Below are positions 1-8,852 of a stretch of 64,000 bases of DNA, one piece after another. The notes below the pieces were generated by a model. The model saw only the letters and a list, made by a program, of their open reading frames with translations. It searched no databases and was not told where the DNA came from. A program made the position numbers and the translations under genes. The stretch is from Pseudoflavitalea rhizosphaerae (GTDB lineage Bacteria; Bacteroidota; Bacteroidia; Chitinophagales; Chitinophagaceae), in NCBI RefSeq assembly GCF_003991355.1, contig NZ_RCSU01000017.1, positions 1 through 64,000 on the forward strand, given 5' to 3'. The first letter of the stretch is position 1. The number at the start of each line of letters is the position of its first letter.

Positions 1-7
1 AATACAG

Positions 8-34
8 GTCACTCGCCGGGAGGCGAGCGACTGC
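8..34 (+). repeat. REP-like palindrome, copy 1
   Basis: An imperfect hairpin with stem CTCGCC/GGCGAG around loop GGGA, extended by GTC/GAC across an A/C mismatch and followed by TGC. The same 27 nt occur at 18522-18548, and 24 of them occur inverted at 51697-51720. This copy lies just past the 3' end of the minus-strand gene that stops at 47. Only the left edge of the locus is in the window, so companion hairpins may lie outside it. Confidence 0.85.
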
Positions 35-46
35 AACACGCTGATA

Positions 47-919
47 TTATTTCAAAATCCGCTCCCGCAAATTCGTTATACTGGTTTTAATACTATCCAA
101 TGGTGAACCTGGACAAATATCCTGCTCCACAAACCAGTACTTCATTCCACTCAGTTTTGCCTGCTTGAATATCGAAGTAAAATCAATCACTCCATTTCCC
201 ACTTCCGTGAATTTCTTCTCAGGCGTATTGTCCATATCCTTTACATGCCACATCGTGAATCTTCCGGGATATTTATTGAAAAGATCGATGGCATTGTGAC
301 CGGCTTTTGTAGCCCAGTAGATATCCAGTTCAAAGCTCACAAGCGCCGGATCGGTATTGGCGGTAAGTATATCGAAGCCTGTTTGACCATCCTGCACTGC
401 AAATTCAAAATCGTGGTTATGGTACGCGAGTTTCAGACCGCCCTGCTTTGCCATTTCTCCTGCTTTGTTGAGTAATGGCGCCAGTTTTTTGTAGGTATCG
501 ATACTGCGATGATTATTGTCGAGATAAGGAACTACAATGAATTCCTGGCCGATGGCTTTGGAATCCCGTACCGCCTGTTTCCATTTTTCTTCCCAATTCG
601 TATCTGTGAGGAAGAATTGTCCTCCGAAAGTATGGCCTGATGTGGATGTGAGCTTATTGGCTTTGAGTAATTTCCTGAATTCGTCAACTGTGAATCCGAA
701 CCATTTTCCATTATTGTATCCGTAGGTTTCCACATCGGTATAACCGAGTTTGGCAACGGAGATGATGGTTTCGGCAGGGTTTGCGTCGAGTTCTTTACGA
801 AGAGTATACAATTGCACACCATAACGTTTGCGGGCCAGCGAAAAAGCATCTTCCGGCATAACAAACATGGCAGCAGTGAAAATGGATGATTGTTTCAGGA
901 ATTGCCTGCGTGTGTTCAT
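47..919 (-). CDS. Sugar phosphate isomerase/epimerase-like TIM-barrel protein, exported
   Basis: A 290-residue xylose-isomerase-like TIM-barrel protein (AP endonuclease 2 superfamily). The N-terminus MNTRRQFLKQSS is an RR-containing, Tat-like signal followed by a short hydrophobic stretch, so a periplasmic enzyme is likely. Putative metal ligands lie in KLAYHNHDFEF, SFELDIYWA and MWHVKDMD. The ATG at 919 is chosen because the signal begins there; an upstream extension to 1003 has no signal character. In Bacteroidota such proteins act on sugar or inositol derivatives, but the substrate cannot be read from the sequence. No operon partner is evident, and a REP-like palindrome follows the stop. 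Confidence 0.85.
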   Translation of the reverse strand: MNTRRQFLKQSSIFTAAMFVMPEDAFSLARKRYGVQLYTLRKELDANPAETIISVAKLGYTDVETYGYNNGKWFGFTVDEFRKLLKANKLTSTSGHTFGGQFFLTDTNWEEKWKQAVRDSKAIGQEFIVVPYLDNNHRSIDTYKKLAPLLNKAGEMAKQGGLKLAYHNHDFEFAVQDGQTGFDILTANTDPALVSFELDIYWATKAGHNAIDLFNKYPGRFTMWHVKDMDNTPEKKFTEVGNGVIDFTSIFKQAKLSGMKYWFVEQDICPGSPLDSIKTSITNLRERILK

Positions 920-971
920 GTCATACGTGATTAGGCAATCAAGATACAAAGATATTCCGAAGAAAAGTGGA

Positions 972-1628
972 TCAGACTTCGTCCATCTGGCGCAGCAATT
1001 CACGCAGGTGGCTGATATGCTGACCGTACAGTTTTCTGATATACCATTTGTTGGCGAAGTAGATCAGGAAGGTCACCACCGCACCCCCGATCAGGAACTC
1101 GGTGAAGTACTGATGGTCCTGAACAGTATTAAGCATTGGTTGAACCCTGTCTGACAGCACGTCTGCTGAAAACTGATGAGATTTGCTTTTATAAAGTATG
1201 ATGAGACCTGTCAGGTAGTACAGTAATGGAGTGAGCAATGTGCCTGCGATAAAATAAAATCGAACATATTTTTCCAGGGTAGATAGCTGTGTCTGCAGGT
1301 TCGATTTCACTTCAACGTCTACCCGCTGCATGGATTTAAGTAATTTGTTCTTATGATAGTAGTAAAAAACAAACCCGATACCAACCAGGCCCAGCATCAC
1401 TGCGATCTCCCAGTACTGACCGCGCCTCGAGAAAGCATAATACGCGATGAAGGCAACATAGATCACCACTATAGAGATGAGCTCCCAGAGCAGGTTGCGA
1501 CGGATCTTGGCTACCGGGCTCTGCGACTTCTTCCCTAACATGGACAGGATCTCTGAGTTACTATCCGGGTATCGGTCCATGCCTTTGTCCTGGTCTTTCC
1601 AGATTTCTTTAAGGCTATCCAACTCCAT
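972..1628 (-). CDS. Membrane protein co-encoded with ECF sigma factor, possible anti-sigma factor
   Basis: A 218-residue protein with a soluble N-terminus (MELDSLKEIWKDQDK, about 45 residues) and four hydrophobic segments: near residues 48-66, 74-91, 124-145 and a last one before the C-terminus. Its ATG at 1628 lies inside the 3' end of the sigma factor gene (14 nt overlap), so the two are translationally coupled. Many ECF sigma factors are followed by a membrane anti-sigma factor, and the position and topology suit that role. It has no recognisable zinc-binding anti-sigma motif, so the function is inferred from context. Confidence 0.7.
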   Translation of the reverse strand: MELDSLKEIWKDQDKGMDRYPDSNSEILSMLGKKSQSPVAKIRRNLLWELISIVVIYVAFIAYYAFSRRGQYWEIAVMLGLVGIGFVFYYYHKNKLLKSMQRVDVEVKSNLQTQLSTLEKYVRFYFIAGTLLTPLLYYLTGLIILYKSKSHQFSADVLSDRVQPMLNTVQDHQYFTEFLIGGAVVTFLIYFANKWYIRKLYGQHISHLRELLRQMDEV

Positions 1629-2130
1629 GTTCTACAGCTTTAGTGAGTTTACGTAATTTTTCTTTGATACGGTTCATTTTCACACGAAGGTTATTCTGAT
1701 TGATACCGAGGATTTCTTCCATTTCTTCATAACTCTTGTCGTCCAGGTACAGCATTACAATACCCCTTTCAATTTCAGGAAGCTGATGAATGGCTTTGTA
1801 AAGCTGTGCGAGTTTTTCTTCTTTGTCTTTGTTGTACTGAATATCCTGGATCTCTGTAGGAAGCAGATCAGGTTCTACGCTTTTGATAAGGTTCTTTTGT
1901 TTTCTGAGATCGGAGATTGCGGTGTTCAGGGCAATCCGGTATAACCAGGTGCTGAACTTGGAGTCGCCGCGAAAACGGGGATAAGCCCGCCACAACTGAA
2001 TAACGATCTCCTGGAACAGGTCCTGTTTGTCGTAATCCGTGGCACAATACAGGTTACAGACTTTATGTAACATGCCCTTGTGCTGGTTTACCAATGTTAA
2101 AAACTCATCCGGGTTTGGCTTCGGGTGCAA
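1615..2130 (-). CDS. ECF-type RNA polymerase sigma factor
   Basis: A 171-residue sigma-70 family ECF factor. Region 2 is visible as DLFQEIVIQLWRAYPRFRGDSKFSTWLYRIALNT in two adjoining parts, near residues 38-70. Region 4 with its helix-turn-helix is YLDDKSYEEMEEILGINQ plus NLRVKMNRIKEKL, near 128-160. No ATG precedes region 2: the frame has a stop just upstream, the only usable start is TTG at 2130, and the first internal Met (residue 20) would cut region 2. A TATCTTTT element (complement of 2150-2157) resembles the phylum's -7 box and would give a short leader. The downstream membrane protein overlaps it by 14 nt. Confidence 0.85.
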   Translation of the reverse strand: MHPKPNPDEFLTLVNQHKGMLHKVCNLYCATDYDKQDLFQEIVIQLWRAYPRFRGDSKFSTWLYRIALNTAISDLRKQKNLIKSVEPDLLPTEIQDIQYNKDKEEKLAQLYKAIHQLPEIERGIVMLYLDDKSYEEMEEILGINQNNLRVKMNRIKEKLRKLTKAVEHGVG

Positions 2131-2202
2131 ACTTTAATTGGTTTTGGCGAAAAGATACCAAATAGGTCGCATCATGCTATAAAAATATTACAGCGCTCCC
2201 CC

Positions 2203-2210
2203 TATTTTTG
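2203..2210 (+). promoter_or_regulatory. -7 promoter element TATTTTTG of the arsC-like gene
   Basis: Perfect match to the Bacteroidota -7 consensus TAnnTTTG, 15 nt before the ATG at 2226. No clear TTG -33 box is seen. Confidence 0.6.
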
Positions 2211-2225
2211 CGGCTCTAATCCGAA

Positions 2226-2588
2226 ATGATGAAAAAATTCTACCATCTAAGCACCTGCACTACTTGTCAGGCCATCATAAAAGACACTAAAGTTGGCCTG
2301 AAAGGGTTTGAAATACAGGATATCAAGACAGAAAAGATCACCCCGGCACAGATCGATGAAATGAAAGCGCTCAGCGGCTCTTATGAATCGCTCTTCAGCC
2401 GCCGCGCCCTGAAATACAAAGAATTGGGCTTGAAAGACAAAAGCCTGACCGAGAAAGAATACCGGGACCTGATCCTGGAAGAATATACTTTCCTTAAACG
2501 GCCGGTAGCCATTATCGGGAAAAAGATATTTGTGGGGAACGATAAGAAAAATCTGGCGGCGCTCAAAGAAGCGGTGGAGCAATTATGA
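2226..2588 (+). CDS. ArsC/Spx family thioredoxin-fold protein
   Basis: A 120-residue ArsC-like protein. CTTC near residues 11-14 is a CxxC redox motif. A mid-region SGSYESLFSRRALKYKELGLKDK and a C-terminal segment with KRPVAIIGKKIFVGN follow the Spx/arsenate-reductase pattern (the RP before a beta strand is typical). It could be a glutaredoxin- or thioredoxin-coupled arsenate reductase or an Spx-like redox regulator. No ars genes are nearby, so I do not assign arsenate reduction. Its promoter lies at 2203, and its stop codon is inside a palindrome shared with the convergent RAYT gene. Confidence 0.85.
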   Translation: MMKKFYHLSTCTTCQAIIKDTKVGLKGFEIQDIKTEKITPAQIDEMKALSGSYESLFSRRALKYKELGLKDKSLTEKEYRDLILEEYTFLKRPVAIIGKKIFVGNDKKNLAALKEAVEQL

Positions 2589-2603
2589 TCAGGTCCTGAT
2601 CAT
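2585..2603. repeat. Palindrome containing two convergent stop codons
   Basis: Inverted repeat ATGATCAGG, one T, then CCTGATCAT. The TGA of the ArsC-like gene (2586-2588) and the TGA of the RAYT gene (2591-2589 on the other strand) both lie inside it, with no bases between the two genes. No U-tract follows on either side, so it is a weak terminator candidate at best. Confidence 0.6.
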
Positions 2604-3185
2604 TTGTTTCAGTAATTCCCTGAAATCGATCACAGTTGTCCGCACCAGGCCTTTCTCTCCGGCATAATCCCGCGCGGAACTAAATTTATAGCTCTCCGGT
2701 TTGTCTACAATGCCGTCGCGCACAGGATTCTCATGGATATGCAATACTTTTTCCTTGAGCTTGAACACTTCTTTGAAATCTATAAAGGAAGGATTAACGC
2801 AGGTTTGCCAGACCTGGAACTTCTCGATGCGTTTGAGATTGTGACTGCATTGTTCAAATCGACTGAGCATCCAATCCTTGCGGAGATCGGTTTCATCTTC
2901 CAGCGCTTCAAGGATCTTATTGGTAGTTACTCTTTTGAAATCCCTTTCGATGCGCGTCAGTCCGCCAGGGTCGCTATTCCTGGCCAGTAAGTGAAGATGA
3001 TTGCTCATCAGGCACCAGGCATATACGATCAGCCCCTTGGATACGATACAACAATTCAGCTCGTCAACGATGATCTGCTTGTAAACAGGACGAACGAAAA
3101 TATCCACCCAATCAACAACATTGAAGGTAATATATGAACAAGCCTGCGAATCAGCTTTTTGTTCCTTTTTTTCACTCATGACCAT
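2589..3185 (-). CDS. REP-associated HUH transposase (RAYT), IS200/IS605-like
   Basis: A 198-residue Y1-type HUH transposase of the RAYT kind. MSNHLHLL carries the metal-binding HxH pair. IHENPVRDGIV followed by ESYKFSSARDYAG is the C-terminal family signature. In relatives the residue before IHxNPV is Tyr, which corresponds by my memory-based alignment to the nucleophile Tyr115 of E. coli TnpA-REP. Here that codon is CAT (His), so strand cleavage may be lost. Possible starts are GTG at 3200 and ATGs at 3185 and 3179. RAYTs are single-copy domesticated enzymes linked to REP palindromes, and three REP-like loci are in this window. No terminal repeats flank the gene, so it is not a complete IS. 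Confidence 0.85.
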   Translation of the reverse strand: MVMSEKKEQKADSQACSYITFNVVDWVDIFVRPVYKQIIVDELNCCIVSKGLIVYAWCLMSNHLHLLARNSDPGGLTRIERDFKRVTTNKILEALEDETDLRKDWMLSRFEQCSHNLKRIEKFQVWQTCVNPSFIDFKEVFKLKEKVLHIHENPVRDGIVDKPESYKFSSARDYAGEKGLVRTTVIDFRELLKQMIRT

Positions 3186-3312
3186 TACTTTTTTTAGCAC
3201 ATAGTAACTGGTCCAGGGGTCATCTTTAAAGTTACGATTCTAAAGGCTGTGCAGCAAAATGAAGGTCTTAAATATCGGATATTTTTATCATCATACTGTA
3301 AAATCAGCTTTC

Positions 3313-3344
3313 ATAAAAAAACCCGGTTGTGGAAAACAACCGGG
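3313..3344 (-). terminator. Intrinsic terminator of the pcrA-like gene
   Basis: Stem CCCGGTTG (3322-3329) with CAACCGGG (3337-3344), followed on the minus strand by a run of seven T. It lies 30 nt downstream of the helicase stop. Confidence 0.9.
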
Positions 3345-3373
3345 CTGTATGATGAACTTTTTAGCATTTGATT

Positions 3374-5740
3374 TTAGAGGATCCTCAGTTTTGCATAATT
3401 CAACATGATCTTCTTTTCTCCGTTCTGATCAAATTTGATCGTAGCAACAGGATTGTGTGCAGATCCTTCGATCTTGATCACCTGGCCAAATCCGAATTTC
3501 TGGTGCTCCACTTTATTTCCTTCCGCCAGTGCAGAGATATCGCTGGGAACAAAATCTTCACTTGGCTTATGTTCCACTACTTTGGATGTTGCGGGTTTTG
3601 GTGTTACATAAGAAGGTACAGCTGGCTTTTTTGACGGAGGAGGGCCATATAATTTTTCTGCGTCTTTGGCTGAGTTGCCACTGCCCCATCCACCGCCACC
3701 GCGATGCATACGATCATAGGCGCTGTTGCCGCCACTTCCCCAACCACTGCCCTGGTTGCGCGCGCCGCCTCCTGCAAAACTGCGGTCCATATACTGATCA
3801 GGCAATTCATCGATGAAGCGGCTTGGTTCGTTTTGCACGAGCTGACCGAAACGATAACGTGTATTGGCATAAGTGACCCAGAGCCTTGCTTTGGCGCGGG
3901 TTACAACTACATAGAACAATCGTCTTTCTTCTTCCAGTTCTTCCTTGCTGTTAATGCTCATGGCATTGGGGAAGAGCATTTCTTCCAGTCCCACGGCAAA
4001 CACACAGGAGAACTCCAGTCCTTTTGCTGCGTGAATGGTCATCAGCTTTACTGTATCGGCATTTGGATCTTTATCGTCTGCATCGGTGAGCAGGGTGATC
4101 TGTTGCAGATAAGCGCCAAGACCTTTATCTGTTACTTCACCTGTTTCATCAACGTCGGGGCTCTCCACCCACTCTTTGATTGAGTTGAGCAACTCCTGGA
4201 TATTTTCGTAGCGGGCAACGCCTTCTGTACTTTTATCGTTGAAAAGTTCTTTAACGAGATTGGTTTGCTTACCTACATGCACCGCCACATCGGAAGCGTT
4301 CTGGTTTTTGAGCATGCTGGCGAAGCTTTTGATCATGGTCACAAAACCATCGATCGCTTCCAGGGTATTGCTCTTGAAACCGAAAATCTGCGCCTGTTCC
4401 AGCACTTCCCACATGGAAATATCCTGGTTGTTGGCCACCAGCAAAGCACGGTCGATAGTGGTTTTGCCGATGCCTCTTGCAGGATAGTTGATGATACGTT
4501 TCAGCGCTTCTTCATCTTTCGGGTTCACGATCACACGCAAGTAGGCCACAAAATCCTTGATCTCTTTACGTGAATAGAAGCTGGTGCCGCCATACATGGT
4601 GTAAGCGATGCCCATCCTGCGCAACGCTTCTTCAAATGCACGGCTCTGTGAGTTGGTGCGGTAGAGGATCGCGAAATCCTTATTGCTGTAATGATTGCGC
4701 AGCTTTTGTTCCTGGATGGTGTCTGCAACAAACTTGCCTTCATCATTATCGGTCATGGTACGGACAAGGCGGATCTTCTCGCCTTCGCTGTTTTCCGTCC
4801 AGAGATCTTTCGGGATCTGTCCTTTATTGTTCTTGATCACTTCATTCGCAGCATTCAGAATGGACTGTGTACTGCGATAGTTCTGTTCCAGTTTCACCAC
4901 ATGCGCATCTTCATAATCTTTCTGGAACTGTAAAATGTTCTCGATGGTAGCGCCACGGAAACCATAGATACTTTGTGCATCATCACCCACCACGCAGACA
5001 TTCTCGTGCATGGCGCCGAGCAGTTTGATCACTTCATACTGTGCAGGGTTGGTATCCTGGTACTCATCGATCAGAATATATTTGAACTTGTGCTGGTACT
5101 TGCTCAACGCTTCGGGGAAATGCTTGAGCAGTTCATAGAATTTCAACAACAGGTCATCGAAATCCATCGCGCCGTTCTTGAAGCAACGCTTCACGTAGGC
5201 GTCATAGATCTGGGCAGTAGCCGGACGGTTGGAACGAAGGTCTTCCTGTTGCAATCCATAATCATTGGCATATTCGATGGGCCCTACCAGTGCGTTCTTG
5301 GCGGAAGAGATACGGTTGTAAATATTGGAGGGCTTGTAGGTCTTATCGTCCAGGTTCATTTCATTGATCACTGCTTTCACAACACTTTTGGCATCATCGG
5401 TATCATAGATAGTAAAGTTATTGGGATAACCAAGCCGATGGGCTTCACTGCGGAGGATCCTGGCGAATACGGAGTGGAAAGTACCGATATAAAGATTACG
5501 GGCATCGGAGTTACCGAGAATATGCTCGATACGTTCTTTCATTTCTTTGGCAGCCTTGTTGGTAAAGGTCAGCGCCAGGATATTGAAAGCATCTACGCCA
5601 CTGGCCATGAGGTGCGCAATACGGGTAGTCAACACTTTGGTTTTACCGCTTCCCGCGCCTGCAACGATCATCAGGGGGCCGTTTATATGGAGAACAGCTT
5701 CGCGCTGCTTGTCATTCAATCCTTTCAGGTAGTCAATCAT
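3374..5740 (-). CDS. pcrA: ATP-dependent DNA helicase, UvrD/PcrA type
   Basis: A 788-residue superfamily 1A 3'-5' helicase for nucleotide excision repair, mismatch repair and clearing of blocked forks. All motifs are present: Walker A GAGSGKT (28-34), Walker B IDEYQDTNPAQ near 227-237, motif III VVGDDAQSIYGFRGA, motif V MTIHAAKGLEF and motif VI RRLFYVVVTRAK. After a Gly/Ser-rich linker (about 690-735), the C-terminus GNKVEHQKFGFGQVIKIEG resembles the Tudor-like PcrA tail that binds RNA polymerase. Length is normal for PcrA. A good terminator follows at 3313-3344. The gene stands alone on its strand. Confidence 0.95.
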   Translation of the reverse strand: MIDYLKGLNDKQREAVLHINGPLMIVAGAGSGKTKVLTTRIAHLMASGVDAFNILALTFTNKAAKEMKERIEHILGNSDARNLYIGTFHSVFARILRSEAHRLGYPNNFTIYDTDDAKSVVKAVINEMNLDDKTYKPSNIYNRISSAKNALVGPIEYANDYGLQQEDLRSNRPATAQIYDAYVKRCFKNGAMDFDDLLLKFYELLKHFPEALSKYQHKFKYILIDEYQDTNPAQYEVIKLLGAMHENVCVVGDDAQSIYGFRGATIENILQFQKDYEDAHVVKLEQNYRSTQSILNAANEVIKNNKGQIPKDLWTENSEGEKIRLVRTMTDNDEGKFVADTIQEQKLRNHYSNKDFAILYRTNSQSRAFEEALRRMGIAYTMYGGTSFYSRKEIKDFVAYLRVIVNPKDEEALKRIINYPARGIGKTTIDRALLVANNQDISMWEVLEQAQIFGFKSNTLEAIDGFVTMIKSFASMLKNQNASDVAVHVGKQTNLVKELFNDKSTEGVARYENIQELLNSIKEWVESPDVDETGEVTDKGLGAYLQQITLLTDADDKDPNADTVKLMTIHAAKGLEFSCVFAVGLEEMLFPNAMSINSKEELEEERRLFYVVVTRAKARLWVTYANTRYRFGQLVQNEPSRFIDELPDQYMDRSFAGGGARNQGSGWGSGGNSAYDRMHRGGGGWGSGNSAKDAEKLYGPPPSKKPAVPSYVTPKPATSKVVEHKPSEDFVPSDISALAEGNKVEHQKFGFGQVIKIEGSAHNPVATIKFDQNGEKKIMLNYAKLRIL

Positions 5741-6080
5741 GGGTGCAATTTACGAAGGACAAAGGAGGCGGCAAAGAGATGGCCGGCAAAGTGATGTGGA
5801 AATGCGGCTGTGAAACGTACCGGCGCGGGAGGACATATTTGGGCAATGGTATGGAGAGATGGGACGGCGGTAGATGAGCCAGGCTGTTTCGCTTACGTTT
5901 GCAAGGCCGTCATTTCTCACATCACTTTGCCTGAGGGGTTGGAGGTGCGGCAGAAAAAGTGCGGCAGTTGAAGTTTTTTTCTAAAGGTGTTTTTTTCTGA
6001 TGATAACGGTGTTGTATACACGCAATTAATCTCACTTTGTTCACCAATTTGTACTTATCTTGCCGGAAAGTGGAAAAGAT
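5741..6080. other. Gene-free divergent region carrying an ~89 bp repeat
   Basis: 340 nt between the divergent pcrA-like and pif1-like genes. It holds copy A of the inverted-end element at 5812-5901. A TATCTTG near-match to the -7 box lies just before the pif1-like gene. No coding region is supported here. Confidence 0.7.
5812..5901 (-). repeat. MITE-like ~89 bp element, copy A
   Basis: The reverse complement of this stretch aligns with 29654-29742. One end shares AAACGTAAGCGAAA, the other shares TCCTCCCGCGCCGGT followed by CGTTTC with one mismatch, and shorter blocks (GGCTCA, CCGCC, CCCAT) match in between. Both ends carry AAACGTA pointing inwards, so the element has short terminal inverted repeats. 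It encodes no protein. It may be a non-autonomous mobile element or a conserved structured RNA. Confidence 0.75.
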
Positions 6081-8342
6081 ATGTCGTCCCCCGATACTTC
6101 CAACCATCTCTTTTACCTCGCCGCCCGGTTCGTGAATCAGACTAACCGGCATCTTTTTCTTACCGGCAAAGCAGGAACCGGCAAAACCACCTTCCTGCGT
6201 TATATCCGCGAGAACACCAATAAGAGAATGGCCATTATCGCCCCTACAGGAGTAGCCGCCATCAATGCGGGCGGTGTAACCATGCACTCTTTTTTCCAGC
6301 TTCCATTCGGCGCTTTCATTCCTTCTCCGCTGGCAGGATGGAACAGCCATCAGCAATTCAATAATCCGAATACATTATTGAAGAACCTGAAACTAAGCAG
6401 GGACAAAAAGGAGTTGCTGCGTGAACTGGAACTGCTGGTCATCGATGAAGTGAGTATGCTTCGAGCAGACCTGCTGGACGAGATCGATCTTATTCTCCGG
6501 CATGTTCGTCGCAAGCCTGATCAATCTTTCGGGGGGGTACAATTATTATATATTGGTGATCTCTTTCAGCTTCCCCCGGTAGTGAGCAATGAAGAATGGG
6601 ATATTCTCAAAGAACATTATAAGAGCCCTTTCTTTTTTGATGCTCATGTATTACACCAGCACCCGCCGGTTTACCTGGAGCTCAAAAAGATCTATCGGCA
6701 GCACGAAGCCGATTTCATCGGGATACTGAATAATATTCGCAATAATACCGTTACCAGTCAGGACCTCGACAGACTTCACCAGCATTACCGTCCGGGTTAC
6801 CAGCAAGAACCGGGCGAGAATTACATCATTCTTACTACACATAATTCCAGGGCCGATGCCATCAACCAACAGCAACTCAATAAGCTCCCGGGTGATGCAT
6901 ACGAGTTCGAAGGTATGATCACCAAAGATTTCAATGAGAAAGCACTTCCCGCAGAAAGAATGCTGCAGCTCAAGGAAGGCGCACAGATCATGTTCATCAA
7001 GAATGACAAAGGCGAAAGCCGCCGTTATTATAATGGTAAGATTGCGGTGATCAGCAGGATTGCAGGAGAAAAGATCTTCGTTACTTTTCCCGGCGAAGCC
7101 TATGAGATGGAACTGGAAAAAGAAACCTGGAAAAATATCCGTTACCAGTACAACCGGGAAGAAGATAATATCGAAGAAGAAGAGCTGGGCAGTTACTCGC
7201 AGTTCCCGGTACGGCTGGCCTGGGCCATTACCATTCACAAAAGCCAGGGCCTCACTTTTGAAAAAGCCATCATCGATGCCGGCTCCTCCTTTGCACCGGG
7301 CCAGGTGTATGTTGCGCTCAGCCGGTTGACTTCGCTGGAAGGACTGATCCTTTTTTCACGGATCCAACCACATTGCATCCAGACAGAATCGCGCACCATT
7401 GAATTTACCCGTTCTGAACAACCGGAAGAGTTGCTTCACCAACTTTTGGAGGAAGAACAAAAATTGTTCATAGCGCGGTCACTGGTTAAAAGTTTCGATT
7501 TCACCAAAATGGCCGAGACCTTCAAAGACCATTATGATGAATACACCAACCGTCAGCTCGCAGACCTGAATGCCGCTGTCAACTGGGGCCAAAACATAAC
7601 CCGCACTGTATTGCAACACCAGGATATGGCCGGCAGGTTCATGCGGCAACTGGAACAATTGCTTCCCATGGCAGAGCAGGATAATTTCCAATTCCTGAGG
7701 CAAAGAATTGTAGCCGCCAGCGAATACTTCTTACAGCCGCTGGACCAACTGATAGAATCCATTCGCAACCATGCTGAAGAAGTCCGCATCAAGCAACGCA
7801 TCAAAAAATATGTGCGGGAGCTCAATGAGCTTTGTTTGTTACCTGAAAGAAAAAAGCAGGAACTGGAACTGGCCATCCATATCGCAGGAGGTTTGACGCA
7901 GGGCCGCAAGGCCGGCGACCTGCTTCAGGAAGTGGAAGAGCTGCAAAAAGCGCATCGCACAAAAGCCGCGGAAGAAGAAACCGCTGAAGCGAAAGCAGAA
8001 AAGAAATCGAACAAACCAGTCAAAGGAGAAACCAATCGGATCTCTTTAAAACTTTTCCGGGAAGGAAAGACCATCCCAGAAATTGCCAGTCTGCGCAATC
8101 TTGCCAACGGGACCATTGAATCACATCTCATATCTTTTATTGCCTCCGGGGATATTGCAGTAACGCAACTTGTGGATCCGGATAAGGTCAAAGAAATATT
8201 GGACCTCCTGGAATCTGCTCCTGCAGAGGGTTATACAGCCACAGCAATCAGGGAGAAGCTGGGGGATCATTTCAGCTTTGGAGAGATCAGGGCGGTTGTT
8301 CAGCACCGTGAGTGGCTGAACAAAAGCAGGGAAACAGCCTAA
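6081..8342 (+). CDS. Pif1-like superfamily 1B helicase with C-terminal helix-turn-helix
   Basis: A 753-residue protein. Walker A GKAGTGKTTFLR lies near residues 33-44 and Walker B VIDEVSMLRADLLD near 122-135. RecD/Pif1-type motif VI region WAITIHKSQGLTFEKAIID lies near 377-395. This predicts 5'-3' unwinding at forks or structured DNA. After a long helical region with a charged linker (EEETAEAKAEKK), the last ~100 residues contain LKLFREGKTIPEIASLRNLANGTIESHL, the helix-turn-helix domain seen at the C-terminus of RecQ and related helicases. Start chosen at ATG 6081; the TTG at 6060 adds nothing conserved. Divergent from the pcrA-like gene. Confidence 0.88.
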   Translation: MSSPDTSNHLFYLAARFVNQTNRHLFLTGKAGTGKTTFLRYIRENTNKRMAIIAPTGVAAINAGGVTMHSFFQLPFGAFIPSPLAGWNSHQQFNNPNTLLKNLKLSRDKKELLRELELLVIDEVSMLRADLLDEIDLILRHVRRKPDQSFGGVQLLYIGDLFQLPPVVSNEEWDILKEHYKSPFFFDAHVLHQHPPVYLELKKIYRQHEADFIGILNNIRNNTVTSQDLDRLHQHYRPGYQQEPGENYIILTTHNSRADAINQQQLNKLPGDAYEFEGMITKDFNEKALPAERMLQLKEGAQIMFIKNDKGESRRYYNGKIAVISRIAGEKIFVTFPGEAYEMELEKETWKNIRYQYNREEDNIEEEELGSYSQFPVRLAWAITIHKSQGLTFEKAIIDAGSSFAPGQVYVALSRLTSLEGLILFSRIQPHCIQTESRTIEFTRSEQPEELLHQLLEEEQKLFIARSLVKSFDFTKMAETFKDHYDEYTNRQLADLNAAVNWGQNITRTVLQHQDMAGRFMRQLEQLLPMAEQDNFQFLRQRIVAASEYFLQPLDQLIESIRNHAEEVRIKQRIKKYVRELNELCLLPERKKQELELAIHIAGGLTQGRKAGDLLQEVEELQKAHRTKAAEEETAEAKAEKKSNKPVKGETNRISLKLFREGKTIPEIASLRNLANGTIESHLISFIASGDIAVTQLVDPDKVKEILDLLESAPAEGYTATAIREKLGDHFSFGEIRAVVQHREWLNKSRETA

Positions 8343-8346
8343 AACC

Positions 8347-8811
8347 TTAAGCTTTTTTGATAGCAGGGCGCTTATATGGCTTCCTGGTCCAGCGGCTCAA
8401 CTTTGTTTGATCGAACCAGAGCGTCATCACCGGCCCTTCAACTGTATACCTGTTAGCCATGAACAGGCTTTTCAGAAAAGCCGCTTCATTGAAACCCGTA
8501 CATACCTTTTTTCCGATCTGCATATTGTCGTTGAATTGAAATGAACTGTCTGTTAAAGTGAATGACCCCGACATGGTATTGCATCCGGTATTACCGCTGA
8601 ATTTTTTAGTCTTCAGATTAAAATGCAACGAAGGGAATGTACCGGTAGCAGTGTCTGAAGGCAATGCAGGTTGTAAATACCAAAGTCCATTGAGGGAAGT
8701 ATCTGGTTTGTAGGAATCGCGTGGTTTTCCCACGTACCAGTGGTAATTTGTGAGCGCGGGGGCAGTACCAGCTACAAGCAGCGCTGCCACAGCAATGATC
8801 AGAGTTCTCAT
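8347..8811 (-). CDS. META domain-containing exported protein
   Basis: A 154-residue protein with a cleavable signal peptide (MRTLIIAVAALLVAGTAPAL). A META/HslJ-like domain follows: NGLWYLQPA, then SGNTGCNTMSGSFTL near residues 73-87, then KVCTGFNEAAFLKSL and VMTLWFDQTKLSRW. META proteins are small beta-barrel-like envelope proteins linked to stress resistance, with no known catalytic activity. The C-terminus is very basic (RKPYKRPAIKKA). It converges on the pif1-like gene with 4 nt between stops. Confidence 0.82.
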   Translation of the reverse strand: MRTLIIAVAALLVAGTAPALTNYHWYVGKPRDSYKPDTSLNGLWYLQPALPSDTATGTFPSLHFNLKTKKFSGNTGCNTMSGSFTLTDSSFQFNDNMQIGKKVCTGFNEAAFLKSLFMANRYTVEGPVMTLWFDQTKLSRWTRKPYKRPAIKKA

Positions 8812-8852
8812 GGTTTCTTTTTGATACTACTTTCAATTTCGTTGCCAGTAAA

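Noticed and set aside
4973-5794. A 273-codon plus-strand frame opposite the pcrA-like gene
   Set aside because: The pcrA frame on the other strand has every helicase motif in order; the opposite frame has no recognisable domain or start signal.
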